A stretch of 32,698 nt of DNA. Source: Deltaproteobacteria bacterium. GTDB lineage: Bacteria; Bdellovibrionota_C; UBA2361; JAGFJO01. The DNA is taken from contig JAGFJO010000010.1 in NCBI GenBank assembly GCA_024102635.1, positions 1 through 32,698 of the forward strand, written 5' to 3'. The translations under genes were made by a program, and so were the position numbers. Under the pieces are notes generated by a model, which was not told the origin of the DNA, did no database searches, and worked only from the letters and a program-made list of their open reading frames with translations. Below, piece by piece: positions 1 to 9,600 of the stretch (the first letter of the stretch is position 1; each line of letters starts with the position of its first letter).

Positions 1-1
1 T

Positions 2-2050
2 CGTCCCGGCGCCTTCTTTCTTCCATATAGCTATAGTGAGCATTTATGGCTGGCATTTATTTTTTTCGCCTTCGCCGCAGCGAGCGGCTGGTGTTTCTGG
101 AAATGGCGGCATGCATTGACCATTGAACTGGTCGGGATGCTTGCCGTAGGTGTGCATCTTTTATCAGGACACCGCAACTACCACTTTGAATCTCCGCGCA
201 TACTTAACAATCTCGCTTGGATTCTGGGGGTCCAGCAGCTGTGGGTCTTTATTTTAACCGGAGCGGCACTTACCATTCTCCTTTTATTATATGCGTTTCT
301 GACCAACCAGCCTGCTAAAGCGGCTCCATACTACGAATTTGTGGGATTCCGTGTGCATCGCGGCAAACTGGGATGGAGATCGGGGCTGGTATTCGTGGCG
401 ATTCTGGCTGCCATTCTATACCTCATCTGCCAGCTCGTGTTCAATTACTACAACGCCGAAGTAATGTCGCGTACCGCTAATGGCGTCGGGCAAGAAACGA
501 AGGAAGGGCTTTCTCCGCTCGACTTTCACTCTGCACTGGGGAGCACCAACCAGCCGGCTGCGCTCGTACGGTTGGAGGGTGACTACTCAGAAAATCCATC
601 CTCTCCGATGCTATATCTTAGAGAAAGCGCCCTGTCGGAGTTCGACGGAAAGCAGATCGTGATGGCGGGCGGTAATTACGACCGCGACGTGAGCGGAATT
701 GATCCAGGCCAGTCGTGGATAGGGCATGAGGATGAGAGGCTTGGACCTCGCGTAGAGCTCGGTCAATCAATGTTTTTGCTAACCGAGCATAAGCTGGCTT
801 TCGCCGCAGATTATCCGATCTCTATCAACCAATTGAAGAATCCCAACACGCGACGGTTCAAGGCGGCTTATCGTGCAAAATCCCTTGCCCCGTCGTACAC
901 AGCTGAACAGCTGGCCTCGGCCACAGTCGGCGATCCGCTTTGGAGCGAAGAGGTGTGGCAGCACTATCTTGAGCAGCATCCGGATCCCCGCTATGCAGAG
1001 ATGGCGGAGAAGATCACCACTCAAACCGTATACTCAGCCCAAAATTTCCGCTACGTGCTCTCTCCTACATTCGAAGCGAGCTGGGAAGGAGCGCTGGACA
1101 AGTGGCTATTCCTTGCATACCGTCCCGCTACTCCGCAGCGAAGTCTTTCCCTCAAAAGTGTCGCTCCAGCGTTCCAAATCTCGACCTGGCTTTCGAAAAA
1201 CGCAATTTATACCCTTACCCCCAATCACGACGTAAAACCCGAGGACGATCCGGTTGCACCGTTCCTATTCGGCGACAAGCGCGGCTATTGCGTTCATTTT
1301 GCGCACGCCACGGTGTACATGCTTAGAGCGCTCGGTGTTCCGTCCAGAATTGCCACCGGCTATTTAACTGATCTGTCCCAATCACGGGACGGACATATTT
1401 TACTGCGGATGAGCGATAGGCACGCTTGGGCTGAGGTGTATGTAAACGGTAAGGGCTGGATCCCATTCGATACTCAACCCGAGCAGGTCGAAAGCCATGC
1501 TGATACACAGGTCGATCTGAAGCTGCTTGAGGAATTGATGGGTATGATCGGCCCTTCGGAGGATATCCTGCCCGCCGATATAGCAAAGGACGAGCCCTCT
1601 TTCAAAGAGATTGCTCCCCCGCACCTGCCCGGATACTCGGTCTTAGTGACCGCCATATTGGGTGTGCTGCTTCTAATGATTAGCGTAAAAGCTTATTTGA
1701 GATTCGGATGGCGTTTTGCAAGCTCCCCTCCCACACGAATAAAACTAGCGTATCTTTCGGTGATCTCCCAACTGTATGATCTGGGATACCGCCGCGAGCA
1801 TGGGGAAACTCGCACCGAGTTTAGAAGAAGGGTCGAACGATCACTAGGAGTCAATACATTGAGTCTGACGGACCCTCTTAACCGTTTAAATTACCAGGCG
1901 GCCCCCGAAAGATCCGAAGAAGATCTGCCGATATCCACTCTGCACAACACCGACACAGCGTATCGCTCGGTACTGCCGATATGGCGAAGATTTCTAGCCG
2001 CGGCTAGCCCTGCATCTTTGATGGCGTTTATTACTCGGGTAAGATGGTAA
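2..2050 (+). CDS. TgpA-like membrane transglutaminase, 5' end outside window
   Basis: This is a membrane-anchored transglutaminase-like protein of the TgpA (DUF3488/transglutaminase/DUF4129) type. A TTG at 116 could start it, but the frame is open back to base 2 and encodes another hydrophobic helix, so the N-terminus is probably cut by the window edge. Visible parts are several hydrophobic segments, a periplasmic linker, and the transglutaminase core with its triad: Cys in KRGYCVHFAHA (codon 1289-1291), His in DRHAWAEVY (1421-1423) and Asp in WIPFDTQPE (1469-1471). A further membrane helix at about 1640-1700 is followed by a cytosolic tail with the DUF4129-like pattern YRREHGETRTEFRRR. The stop overlaps the next gene by 7 bases, so the two are translationally coupled. 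Members usually sit with moxR and DUF58 genes; moxR is present downstream. The substrate is unknown. Confidence 0.9.
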   Translation, partial: RPGAFFLPYSYSEHLWLAFIFFAFAAASGWCFWKWRHALTIELVGMLAVGVHLLSGHRNYHFESPRILNNLAWILGVQQLWVFILTGAALTILLLLYAFLTNQPAKAAPYYEFVGFRVHRGKLGWRSGLVFVAILAAILYLICQLVFNYYNAEVMSRTANGVGQETKEGLSPLDFHSALGSTNQPAALVRLEGDYSENPSSPMLYLRESALSEFDGKQIVMAGGNYDRDVSGIDPGQSWIGHEDERLGPRVELGQSMFLLTEHKLAFAADYPISINQLKNPNTRRFKAAYRAKSLAPSYTAEQLASATVGDPLWSEEVWQHYLEQHPDPRYAEMAEKITTQTVYSAQNFRYVLSPTFEASWEGALDKWLFLAYRPATPQRSLSLKSVAPAFQISTWLSKNAIYTLTPNHDVKPEDDPVAPFLFGDKRGYCVHFAHATVYMLRALGVPSRIATGYLTDLSQSRDGHILLRMSDRHAWAEVYVNGKGWIPFDTQPEQVESHADTQVDLKLLEELMGMIGPSEDILPADIAKDEPSFKEIAPPHLPGYSVLVTAILGVLLLMISVKAYLRFGWRFASSPPTRIKLAYLSVISQLYDLGYRREHGETRTEFRRRVERSLGVNTLSLTDPLNRLNYQAAPERSEEDLPISTLHNTDTAYRSVLPIWRRFLAAASPASLMAFITRVRW

Positions 2051-3963
2051 CGGTGACAAGCACAAAGTCCGGCTTTTTCCCGCTCATTTTAGCGCTCATG
2101 ATGTCAGCGTTGCTTATTGTTGCGCCTTACTCCGCCGCCGACGTGCAAGATCCTCTAGATCCATTCGATGCCTTATCCGGCGATATTGAGATTGATTCCA
2201 ACGATGAAAACAAGAGTCCGGAAGAACTTCTGCTAGAAGCTAACATCCTGATGGCGGAGGAGAGGCTGCTCGATGCCCGCACCAAGCTGCTTAAAGTGCT
2301 GCAGAAAAACCCGAAGGAGTACCGCGCTCATATGATGCTGGCCGGATACTATATGCAGCATGTTGGGCATTTTCGCCTGGCGCTCAAATACGTTCTTCAA
2401 GCTCAAAATCTTTTTCTGGAGGTAAATGGGAAGCCCCCGTTCGGGGAACATCGGCAGCAGACGGAACATGCGCAGCTCCTATATCTGCTTTCTCAAGCGC
2501 GGTTGAACTTGGACAACTATCAAGGCGCACTGGAGGTACTTGACCAATATACCTCTTATAATTACTACTCGAGTTGGTATCCCGGAACACGTGCCTGGAT
2601 TCTGATGAAGCTGAACCGTGTTGATGAAGCGATCAAGGTGGCCAGGTTCGGTGTATTCACCGGCGCAGAGCCGGGCCGCACATTGAACATGCTTGGTATT
2701 CTGCTCTCGATGAGCGGAGAGCGCGAGAATGCGCTTCAAGTCTTCAAACAAGCCATCACTTATGAGTTGTCGCTCGGAACAGCCGGACAACCTGCTACCC
2801 CACTTAATAACTCAGGAGAAGTTTACAAAGAGATTTTTCAGGAAGATATGGCCGAGGCTTCGTGGCTGAAGGCTATTAGGTTGCCGGATGGTTGCGAGCA
2901 TGTGCTGCCAAGTCTTAACCTCGCTCTGCTTTACATGGAGCAGCTCAACTTCAGCGGAGCTGCGCGAAGCATGAACAACTTTGAAGGCTGTGTCGCTCAA
3001 TATGCGCTCCGCAACGGTGAGGAACATACTGCTTTAGTGCACCTTGCCCGCGGCCGAGTAGCATTGCACACCGGTAACATCGATACAGCGATAAGCCATC
3101 TTGAAGCAGTACTGGAACAACGGCAGTGGTTCGGGAAAATTGGCACCAGCCAAGATGATTTACTAGCCGGAGCCACCATTTCCCTGGCGCAAGCGCTCAG
3201 AGCAAAGAACAATATGCTTTCCTTTCAGCCGTTTCCGGGCGTCGGCCAGTGGGTGAGAATTAAAGCGCGCCAGCTGCAAAACAGCACAAGAGCGTGGTGG
3301 CTTATGCGGCGGGCACGGCAGATTTTGATCGAGGATCTGCAAGACATGGAGGACTTATACGTCCGCAACACCGACAGCATGATTGAGTATCCGACTTTCG
3401 GCGAGGTATTGGCCGATGTGCCGCGCCGCAGTTTAGAGAGGCGGCTTTCGCATGAAACTCGTGCGGATGCGCGCAAGAACGCCAAGATTTACTACAAGGC
3501 TTACTTGGCCGAGAACTATATGAATAATTGGCGCAGCTCTCAGGCGCTAACCTTGCTCAACGACGTAATAGACAACTGCCGGCCAAAATATGATGATCTT
3601 CTGAAAACCCACGCACTTTCGCTTAAGGCAACGTACTATTCATTGGAAAGCAACGAATATGCTGAAATAACCCGCAGTATATTCGCGCTCAATCGAGCAA
3701 AACTGAGGAGCCGCGGGCTTCCATTACCGGTCAATTACAGTAAGTTGAGCCCTGAAGTAATCTCGTTATTGGACGGTACGAGCCTTTATCTGGACAATCG
3801 CAAAAAGAAATTCTTCGCCATCGAGTATGAGATGATCGGGGATGAGCATTCACTATACTTCGTGTCTTCGGCCGACAAAGTGGGCAACGTCCGGGTTAAG
3901 GGAGCCAATTTGAGGCAGGTAGCAGAGAAATTTTTGGACGCAATATTCACGGAGAGCGCATAA
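2044..3963 (+). CDS. Secreted TPR-repeat protein
   Basis: This 639-residue protein begins with a Sec signal peptide (basic start, then a hydrophobic stretch ending near PYSAA, about residue 32). An acidic linker follows, then helical repeats of TPR type, clearest at about residues 60-260: EELLLEANILMAEERLLDAR, then YRAHMMLAGYYMQ, then a repeat containing ALQVFKQAI. More degenerate helical repeats continue to about residue 560, and the last 70 residues match no domain I know. The ATG lies inside the end of the transglutaminase gene (ATGGTAA). TPR proteins in such clusters are presumed scaffolds for periplasmic assemblies; that role is inferred. No catalytic motif is visible. Confidence 0.85.
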   Translation: MVTVTSTKSGFFPLILALMMSALLIVAPYSAADVQDPLDPFDALSGDIEIDSNDENKSPEELLLEANILMAEERLLDARTKLLKVLQKNPKEYRAHMMLAGYYMQHVGHFRLALKYVLQAQNLFLEVNGKPPFGEHRQQTEHAQLLYLLSQARLNLDNYQGALEVLDQYTSYNYYSSWYPGTRAWILMKLNRVDEAIKVARFGVFTGAEPGRTLNMLGILLSMSGERENALQVFKQAITYELSLGTAGQPATPLNNSGEVYKEIFQEDMAEASWLKAIRLPDGCEHVLPSLNLALLYMEQLNFSGAARSMNNFEGCVAQYALRNGEEHTALVHLARGRVALHTGNIDTAISHLEAVLEQRQWFGKIGTSQDDLLAGATISLAQALRAKNNMLSFQPFPGVGQWVRIKARQLQNSTRAWWLMRRARQILIEDLQDMEDLYVRNTDSMIEYPTFGEVLADVPRRSLERRLSHETRADARKNAKIYYKAYLAENYMNNWRSSQALTLLNDVIDNCRPKYDDLLKTHALSLKATYYSLESNEYAEITRSIFALNRAKLRSRGLPLPVNYSKLSPEVISLLDGTSLYLDNRKKKFFAIEYEMIGDEHSLYFVSSADKVGNVRVKGANLRQVAEKFLDAIFTESA

Positions 3964-4094
3964 GTTGCACAATTGATGCCGCCAAGTTCATCGGTTTTTC
4001 GCCAGGACGAGGCTTTCTCTCCACTGTACGAAAACGGCGCTATACGGTATATCTGCTACACGGCTTATATAGGCAATTATAAAGAAATTTGCTC

Positions 4095-5087
4095 ATGAAC
4101 AATAAGAATTTTGAATTAGCGATCGCCACAGCCGGGGGCCTAATCGGCGCGCTTGAAACCGTGATCCGCGGAAGGTCAGACACAATCCGCTTAGTAGTCT
4201 CGGCTTTGCTGGCCGATGGCCATGTACTTTTGGAAGATTACCCGGGATCCGGCAAAACTACTTTAGCAAAAACGCTTGGCCGCTTGATTGCGAAGGACGG
4301 GCACGACCCATCGGAAGAGCATATCCTCCCATTCCGCCGCATCCAGTTTACTCCGGACATGCTGCCTGGGGATGTTTTGGGAGTGAACATCTTTGATCCG
4401 AAAATTGGAGGTTTTCATTTTGTCCATGGCCCGATCTTCGCTCATATCGTGCTGGCTGACGAAATCAACCGTACCGGACCAAAAGTGCAGGCCGCTTTCC
4501 TGGAATGCATGGCCGAGAAGCAGGTTACCATAGACAACGTTACCCACAAGCTTGATCGTCTGTTCTTTGTTATCGGCACACAGAATCCGCTTGATCTTGC
4601 AGGCACATATCCACTGCCTTTAGTACAGCTTGATCGCTTCCTTCTTAAAATCCCAATGTCCTATGTGGATGCTGAAACCGAGGTGCAGATTCTTGCCGAG
4701 CACGGGAAGATTGTAGAGGCGGCCGATCATATAGATCCGGTTTGCACACGTAATGAAATACTTTCTGCGCGAAACGCCTGTGCAGAGGTCAATATCAGTC
4801 CTGCTTTGCGCGAAGCGATTGTGGATATCGTACAGTCGACCCGATCAAATCCTTTGATCCAGTTCGGTGCTTCAACCCGCGCCGCTCTAATGCTTCAGTC
4901 AGCCGTGCGAGGATATGCTTTGGTAAACGGCCGGGATTATGCGAATGAGGATGATCTTAAGTTCATCGCTCCGTTCGTACTGCTGCACCGGCTTCGCATA
5001 CATTCGGGAGCCGGTAATCCGAGAGAGGCGTTGCAGCAGCTTATGGCGCCGCATGTTGAGAAGCTGGTGGCTCGCGGACTGCAGTGA
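4095..5087 (+). CDS. MoxR-family AAA+ ATPase
   Basis: This is a cytosolic AAA+ ATPase of the MoxR family, whose members act as chaperones that mature or activate partner proteins, often together with VWA, DUF58 or transglutaminase proteins. Visible motifs (numbering from a TTG two codons upstream): Walker A LLEDYPGSGKTT (about 48-58), Walker B IVLADEINR (Asp124, Glu125), sensor 1 IGTQNP (Asn166) and an arginine-finger region around LVQLDRFLLK. The C-terminal AAA lid covers about 210-332. The length, about 330 residues, is normal. I prefer ATG 4095 over TTG 4089; neither has a strong Shine-Dalgarno sequence. It follows the TPR gene by 131 bases and precedes the methyltransferase by 27. No DUF58 gene lies between moxR and the transglutaminase, so any DUF58 partner must be upstream of the window or elsewhere. 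Confidence 0.93.
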   Translation: MNNKNFELAIATAGGLIGALETVIRGRSDTIRLVVSALLADGHVLLEDYPGSGKTTLAKTLGRLIAKDGHDPSEEHILPFRRIQFTPDMLPGDVLGVNIFDPKIGGFHFVHGPIFAHIVLADEINRTGPKVQAAFLECMAEKQVTIDNVTHKLDRLFFVIGTQNPLDLAGTYPLPLVQLDRFLLKIPMSYVDAETEVQILAEHGKIVEAADHIDPVCTRNEILSARNACAEVNISPALREAIVDIVQSTRSNPLIQFGASTRAALMLQSAVRGYALVNGRDYANEDDLKFIAPFVLLHRLRIHSGAGNPREALQQLMAPHVEKLVARGLQ

Positions 5088-5114
5088 ATCGTTGCGGCAA
5101 GGCCATAAGAGGGC

Positions 5115-5930
5115 ATGAAAACCGTTACCGTTGAGCGCGAAAACAACTCCTTTCAGCATCTTGAAGTACTCAAACGAAACCGGGAAAAGCGCGCGCGGTA
5201 CGGCAAGCTTTTCGTCGAGGGCGTAAGGCCGATCACCTCTGCCGTAAACCATGGCCATACCATTGAAGCGCTCATTGCGGCACGCGGCGCCGCGTTATCG
5301 AACTGGGCCAAGGGAATTATAGAACGCGCCGAACCTCCCATTCTCTACCGGCTTTCGCCCGAACTAATGGCAAAGTTAAGCGATAAGGAGGAGATGTCGG
5401 AACTGCTTGCGATCGTCCGTACTCCCGCCGATGACATTGATCGCATAAAGATTAAGAGTGTTCCTCTAGTGGTTATCTTTGACCGTCCTGCCAGCCCGGG
5501 AAATCTCGGAACTTCAATCCGCTCTTGCGACGCTTTTGGAGCCGATGGTTGCATTATAACTGGACACGCCACCGATCTTTACCACCCGCACACGATACGC
5601 GGCAGCGTCGGAGCAGTTTTCTCTACTCCAGTCGTAAGACTGGAATCACCGGGGCAAGTACAGGCTTATTACAGCGAATCGAAGAACAAGCACAGCTCAT
5701 TGCAGATGATAGGCAGTTCCCCTGCGGGTGAGATTGGAATCAGCGAGGTAGATCTAACACGGCCCACATTCTTGGTGGTCGGAAACGAGACGTGGGGAAT
5801 GAGCAGATTTTACAAAGAGATATGTGACCTGTCCTTTAAGATTCCGCAGCAAGGCTATGTAGACTCATTGAACATCAGCTGCGCAACCTCTATCATACTT
5901 TACGAGGCTCAGAAGCAGCGATCGCTATGA
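5115..5930 (+). CDS. TrmH/SpoU-type RNA 2'-O-methyltransferase
   Basis: This SPOUT-class, SAM-dependent enzyme methylates a ribose 2'-OH in rRNA or tRNA. The N-terminal substrate-binding part (about 15-100) carries RYGKLFVEGVRPI. The knotted catalytic domain shows motif 1 FDRPASPGNLGTSIRSCDAFG (Asn130, Arg136), motif 2 VVGNETWGMS and motif 3 IPQQGYVDSLNISCATSI. The usual motif 2 is GNExxG, and this fits with the less common Thr-Trp. The length (271) suits the rRNA-type subgroup, but the target nucleotide cannot be read from sequence. It sits 27 bases after moxR, and its stop lies inside the terminator hairpin that ends this run of genes. Confidence 0.92.
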   Translation: MKTVTVERENNSFQHLEVLKRNREKRARYGKLFVEGVRPITSAVNHGHTIEALIAARGAALSNWAKGIIERAEPPILYRLSPELMAKLSDKEEMSELLAIVRTPADDIDRIKIKSVPLVVIFDRPASPGNLGTSIRSCDAFGADGCIITGHATDLYHPHTIRGSVGAVFSTPVVRLESPGQVQAYYSESKNKHSSLQMIGSSPAGEIGISEVDLTRPTFLVVGNETWGMSRFYKEICDLSFKIPQQGYVDSLNISCATSIILYEAQKQRSL

Positions 5931-5946
5931 TTTAGCGATCTTTCTA
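5920..5946 (+). terminator. Intrinsic terminator after the methyltransferase gene
   Basis: A perfect 7-bp stem, GATCGCT/AGCGATC, with a 7-base loop spans 5920-5940 and is followed by TTTCT. The left arm and loop include the end of the coding sequence and its TGA stop. The T-run is short, so efficiency may be moderate. It lies where the rightward genes meet the leftward tag gene. Confidence 0.55.
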
Positions 5947-6037
5947 AGATCTCGAACAATCACATAAAGCCGGCTTAGCTTCCATAGGAGCAAAACTTAA
6001 TTAACCAAGAGGGCGGCGAGATCATTGAAAGGTTTAG

Positions 6038-6628
6038 CTAGCGGCGTGCGCTCTTGTAATGCCTAAAACACCCTACAACATGATCATCCACCATACCGGT
6101 GGCTTGCATATGAGCATAGCAAACGGTGGAGCCTACGAATTTAAACCCTAACTTTTTCAGCTCCTTTGACATCTTATCCGACTCCTTCGATGTTGCAGGA
6201 ATATTATGTTTCGTTCTTTTTGGATGCCGGATAGTACGATAACCCGTAAAGCTCCAAAGCAGCTCATCAAACGAGCCGCGCTGCTCCATGACATCTAGAA
6301 ATGACTTGGCATTCTGAATTGCCCCTTCTATCTTCAATCTATTGCGAACTATGCCGGCGTCGTTCATTAATCTCTGCACATCACGCTTGCCGTAGCGCGC
6401 GATCTTTTCCGGGTTAAACCGGGAAAACGCCTTTCTGAAGTTCTCGCGCTTTCTCAAGATAGTGATCCATGAAAGTCCGGCCTGAAAGCCCTCAAGTATC
6501 AGCATCTCAAAAAGTTTAAGGTCATCATGCAGCGGACGGCCCCACTCGTTGTCGTGGTATGCTACATACAAGGGATCCTCTCCGCACCACCAGCACCGTT
6601 TCTTCGAGGAAATTGACTTTTGATTCAT
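6038..6628 (-). CDS. tag: DNA-3-methyladenine glycosylase I
   Basis: This base-excision repair enzyme removes 3-methyladenine from alkylated DNA. The protein aligns along its whole length with E. coli Tag, with a constant 8-residue N-terminal offset. Cys12 and His25 match the zinc ligands Cys4 and His17, Glu46 in LEGFQAGLSW matches catalytic Glu38, and DDHVVGC near the C-terminus supplies the second His/Cys zinc pair. The signature DPLYVAYHDNEWG is intact. The ATG at 6628 has no clear Shine-Dalgarno sequence. The gap to the giant membrane protein gene upstream on the same strand is 58 bases, so co-transcription is possible but functionally unexplained. Confidence 0.96.
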   Translation of the reverse strand: MNQKSISSKKRCWWCGEDPLYVAYHDNEWGRPLHDDLKLFEMLILEGFQAGLSWITILRKRENFRKAFSRFNPEKIARYGKRDVQRLMNDAGIVRNRLKIEGAIQNAKSFLDVMEQRGSFDELLWSFTGYRTIRHPKRTKHNIPATSKESDKMSKELKKLGFKFVGSTVCYAHMQATGMVDDHVVGCFRHYKSARR

Positions 6629-6686
6629 TTCTGGGCCGTTTTATTCCAGTCTTTATAGTACTTAATCACCGCTGAAATTCCTATAT

Positions 6687-9600
6687 CTAACGCCATCTCA
6701 AGATGAGCGGTGAATAGCCTGGCTGAGCCATTAAGGAGTTCCGCGTGGTTAAAAGGTAGGTCTCATTGCTTTCAAAGAGCACAGGAAAGTGCTCCGGATG
6801 TCTAATAAACTTATCGATTCCTTCCGGGGGATATGTGGCGCGCTCGAGCTTTCCGATTACAATTAAATTCACACCGTAACGGTTCAGGAGGCGCTCGGCC
6901 ATTCCTACATTCGATGTGGAATAGATCACCCGGATATCGTGTCTCCTCTGGGTTACCGACTGTTCCGGAGTTCCTCTCTGCTTTACATGGTGCTCCCATG
7001 CAAGAATGATCGGAATTCCGGTATGCATCGTGATTCTTGAGTAAGCGCCGTAAGAATCCTTCTGCGCTTCCAGCATTACGGCAGCTCCCTTCACATTGGA
7101 GTTAAGCCAATCGATCATGGCCGCCTCATCGGCGTTCAAGCCCCTTAGGTAAGCAGCGCCGTTCAGTGTCGGGCGAGGTCCATCTATCCTTTGGAAGCGC
7201 ACAGTAACGGCTATGTTCATAATACTGCCCACCGCTCCTGCAACAAGGAAGATGACGCAAACCAATTGTACACCCAGCAAGGGATACTTTTTCGGATCGC
7301 GCAGCCTCGTGGCGAAGTTGCGCGGAAAGATCTCACCCAGAAGCACTCCTGCCGCAGCTGCCAAAAGAAACCAGAGAGAACAATAGAATTTGAAAATGGT
7401 GTTCGTACGGTCAATGATAAAAAATACCTCGGCGAAGGCTATAATCAAGGCTGCCGCAGCCACACTCAGCGATGCAAATGTCAAGGCATCGCTATCTCTT
7501 CCTCTCAGCATAAGAAGCAGTGTAGAGCCGAGAATTAAAACTGAAGAGAGCGCTAGGATGTCCCAGGGAGCTATAGCAAGGCCGGAAGCTATACAGGCCC
7601 CTCCAAGTAGCAAAGGAATACTGGCGGCCGTTAGCGGTAAGAGGTAGGTAACGACTGGCTGACGCTTAAGTAAGCATCGTGCGGCAACGACAAGTATTCC
7701 GGCTGCAATCACAGAGAACCAAGTACCGAAATGCATAAATAGAGCCTGGAATTTATTGTACTCGAAAACATGATTCCAGCCCCAGGAAGCACTTTGAGCC
7801 GGCTGCGTGTATATAAGATAAGGAAGGATGAAAATATGCGCTGCGCCTACGATGATTGAAAATTCTGCTGCGCTTCGCAGCGTTACCCGGAAAAATGCGC
7901 TCCATGAGTTTGGGCGCATGGCTCTTATTACACCGGCGAAAAGCATAATGCCGGTTAGAATGCCGTACACGATGAAGTCCCACGCATTTAGCGCCATTAG
8001 GCAGCCAAGGACCATTGCATAAAGAGCCCGGTGATACCACTCAACATCTGCTAGAGCCGGAGATCGTCTCGTCACTAGCCGCGCACTTAATCCAAGCAGC
8101 AGCGCGGTAAAGGGAAGAGCAATCACATGGGCATGAAGATCGGCAAAAAGGAACGACCATAAAGGAAACTCTGTGAAGCCGGGTGGTGTTAGCAGCCTGG
8201 TCGCCGCCCAGAAGCTATCGAAATTCAGGGTCTTTCCTTCCACAAACACCAGGCGATGAATTTCTATATTGCTTGCCAGCACTGCCGCGCATGCGCCTAT
8301 TATCGCAAGCCATTTCCGTCTGGTGAGGAATAGGATTAGACCGAAAATCGACACCAGGCATAGTGCAGGAAGTGTGGCCATCGCCAAGTTGTAGCCGATT
8401 GCAGCCGGAATACTGACGCACTCAAGCATTGCGGCAATAATGTATGAGCCGAGATAGTAGTAGCGCATATTGTTGCCTGCGGCCCACGGATCCTGCGGGG
8501 GGAGGCTGTCGCTACGGATAAAAAAGTTGAGAAACGTAAGATCCATCGGTTTCTCTCCCCAAAAGATCTCCGGATTAAATGCGCGGATGATAAGGAAGAG
8601 AAGAAAGCAGCTCCAAAATAAAAGTTCCGTTATGACAACCTGGCGCCTATTCGCAACAAAGTATTTGCGCCACCATTCGGCATCAGCAACTAGACCGAAG
8701 GAGAGAAGCAGCAATAGGGCAAGAATATAAAGGTAAGTCACTTGAGTGGCAGGAGCTAACCCTAAAGATGGGATAAGCCAAGCCAAGTATCCGAACACAA
8801 TCATTCCAAGCGGCTTACTGAAAGCATATCCTTTGTCGCTGTATGTGGAGAATACTTTAATGAAAAGGGGAAAAACGATCATTCCCATCAATTGGACGAC
8901 AACAACCCATGCCAGCAGCGAGGGAAACGAGCTTCCCGAGGCAACCGAAGCAGCGCTCTCCTGTGGCGTTCCGGCCGAAACAAGCAGCATCTCCTCCCGG
9001 CTTGGGAGTGCCCCGAATCCGGCCGGGTTATGCATCCTGCGAGAGATCTCCTCGGGCGGAAGCCTCAGCCTATTCCGAAAGATTACTACCTTGGGATGGT
9101 CGTATACATACAGGCTCTCATCCGCAAGATCGTTATTGAAATTGAATGGGCCGAACTGAGGCTGTACCTTGAACGCATACTGCAAGTCAAACCCAAGGTG
9201 GCCGGAGAACAAAAGTTGAAAGTATGCGGTGGTCAGCGGAAGCTCGTCGGGAATGCGTGGGATCGAGCCGTATAATCGTGGAGTGGGAAATACAATGTAG
9301 TCGGCAGCGGCGGTGCGTTCGCTTATGACGTTGATTTTCCACGGCTGCTCAGCTTCATAAAGGGGAAGTTCGAAATCTTTCCCCTCCCGCTGATAGCGTC
9401 GAGGATCTAATCCCGGAAGATGAAGTGGGAGGGTGTCATCCCAATGCCCGTGCATGATCTTTGCTCCGGCCGGAATGTTCTCAAACATGTAGCGGGAAGC
9501 CTGCTCGTATGAGTGATCCGTGGTATATATCGAAACGTGAGCAAAAGCGCGCACGGCTGCATAGCCGAATACAAAGAGCAAAATGCCGGGAACCAGTACA

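Noticed and set aside
7191..8730. Rightward open frames opposite the giant DUF2298 gene
   Set aside because: They are antisense shadows of a gene with clear family motifs and have no ribosome sites or recognisable products.
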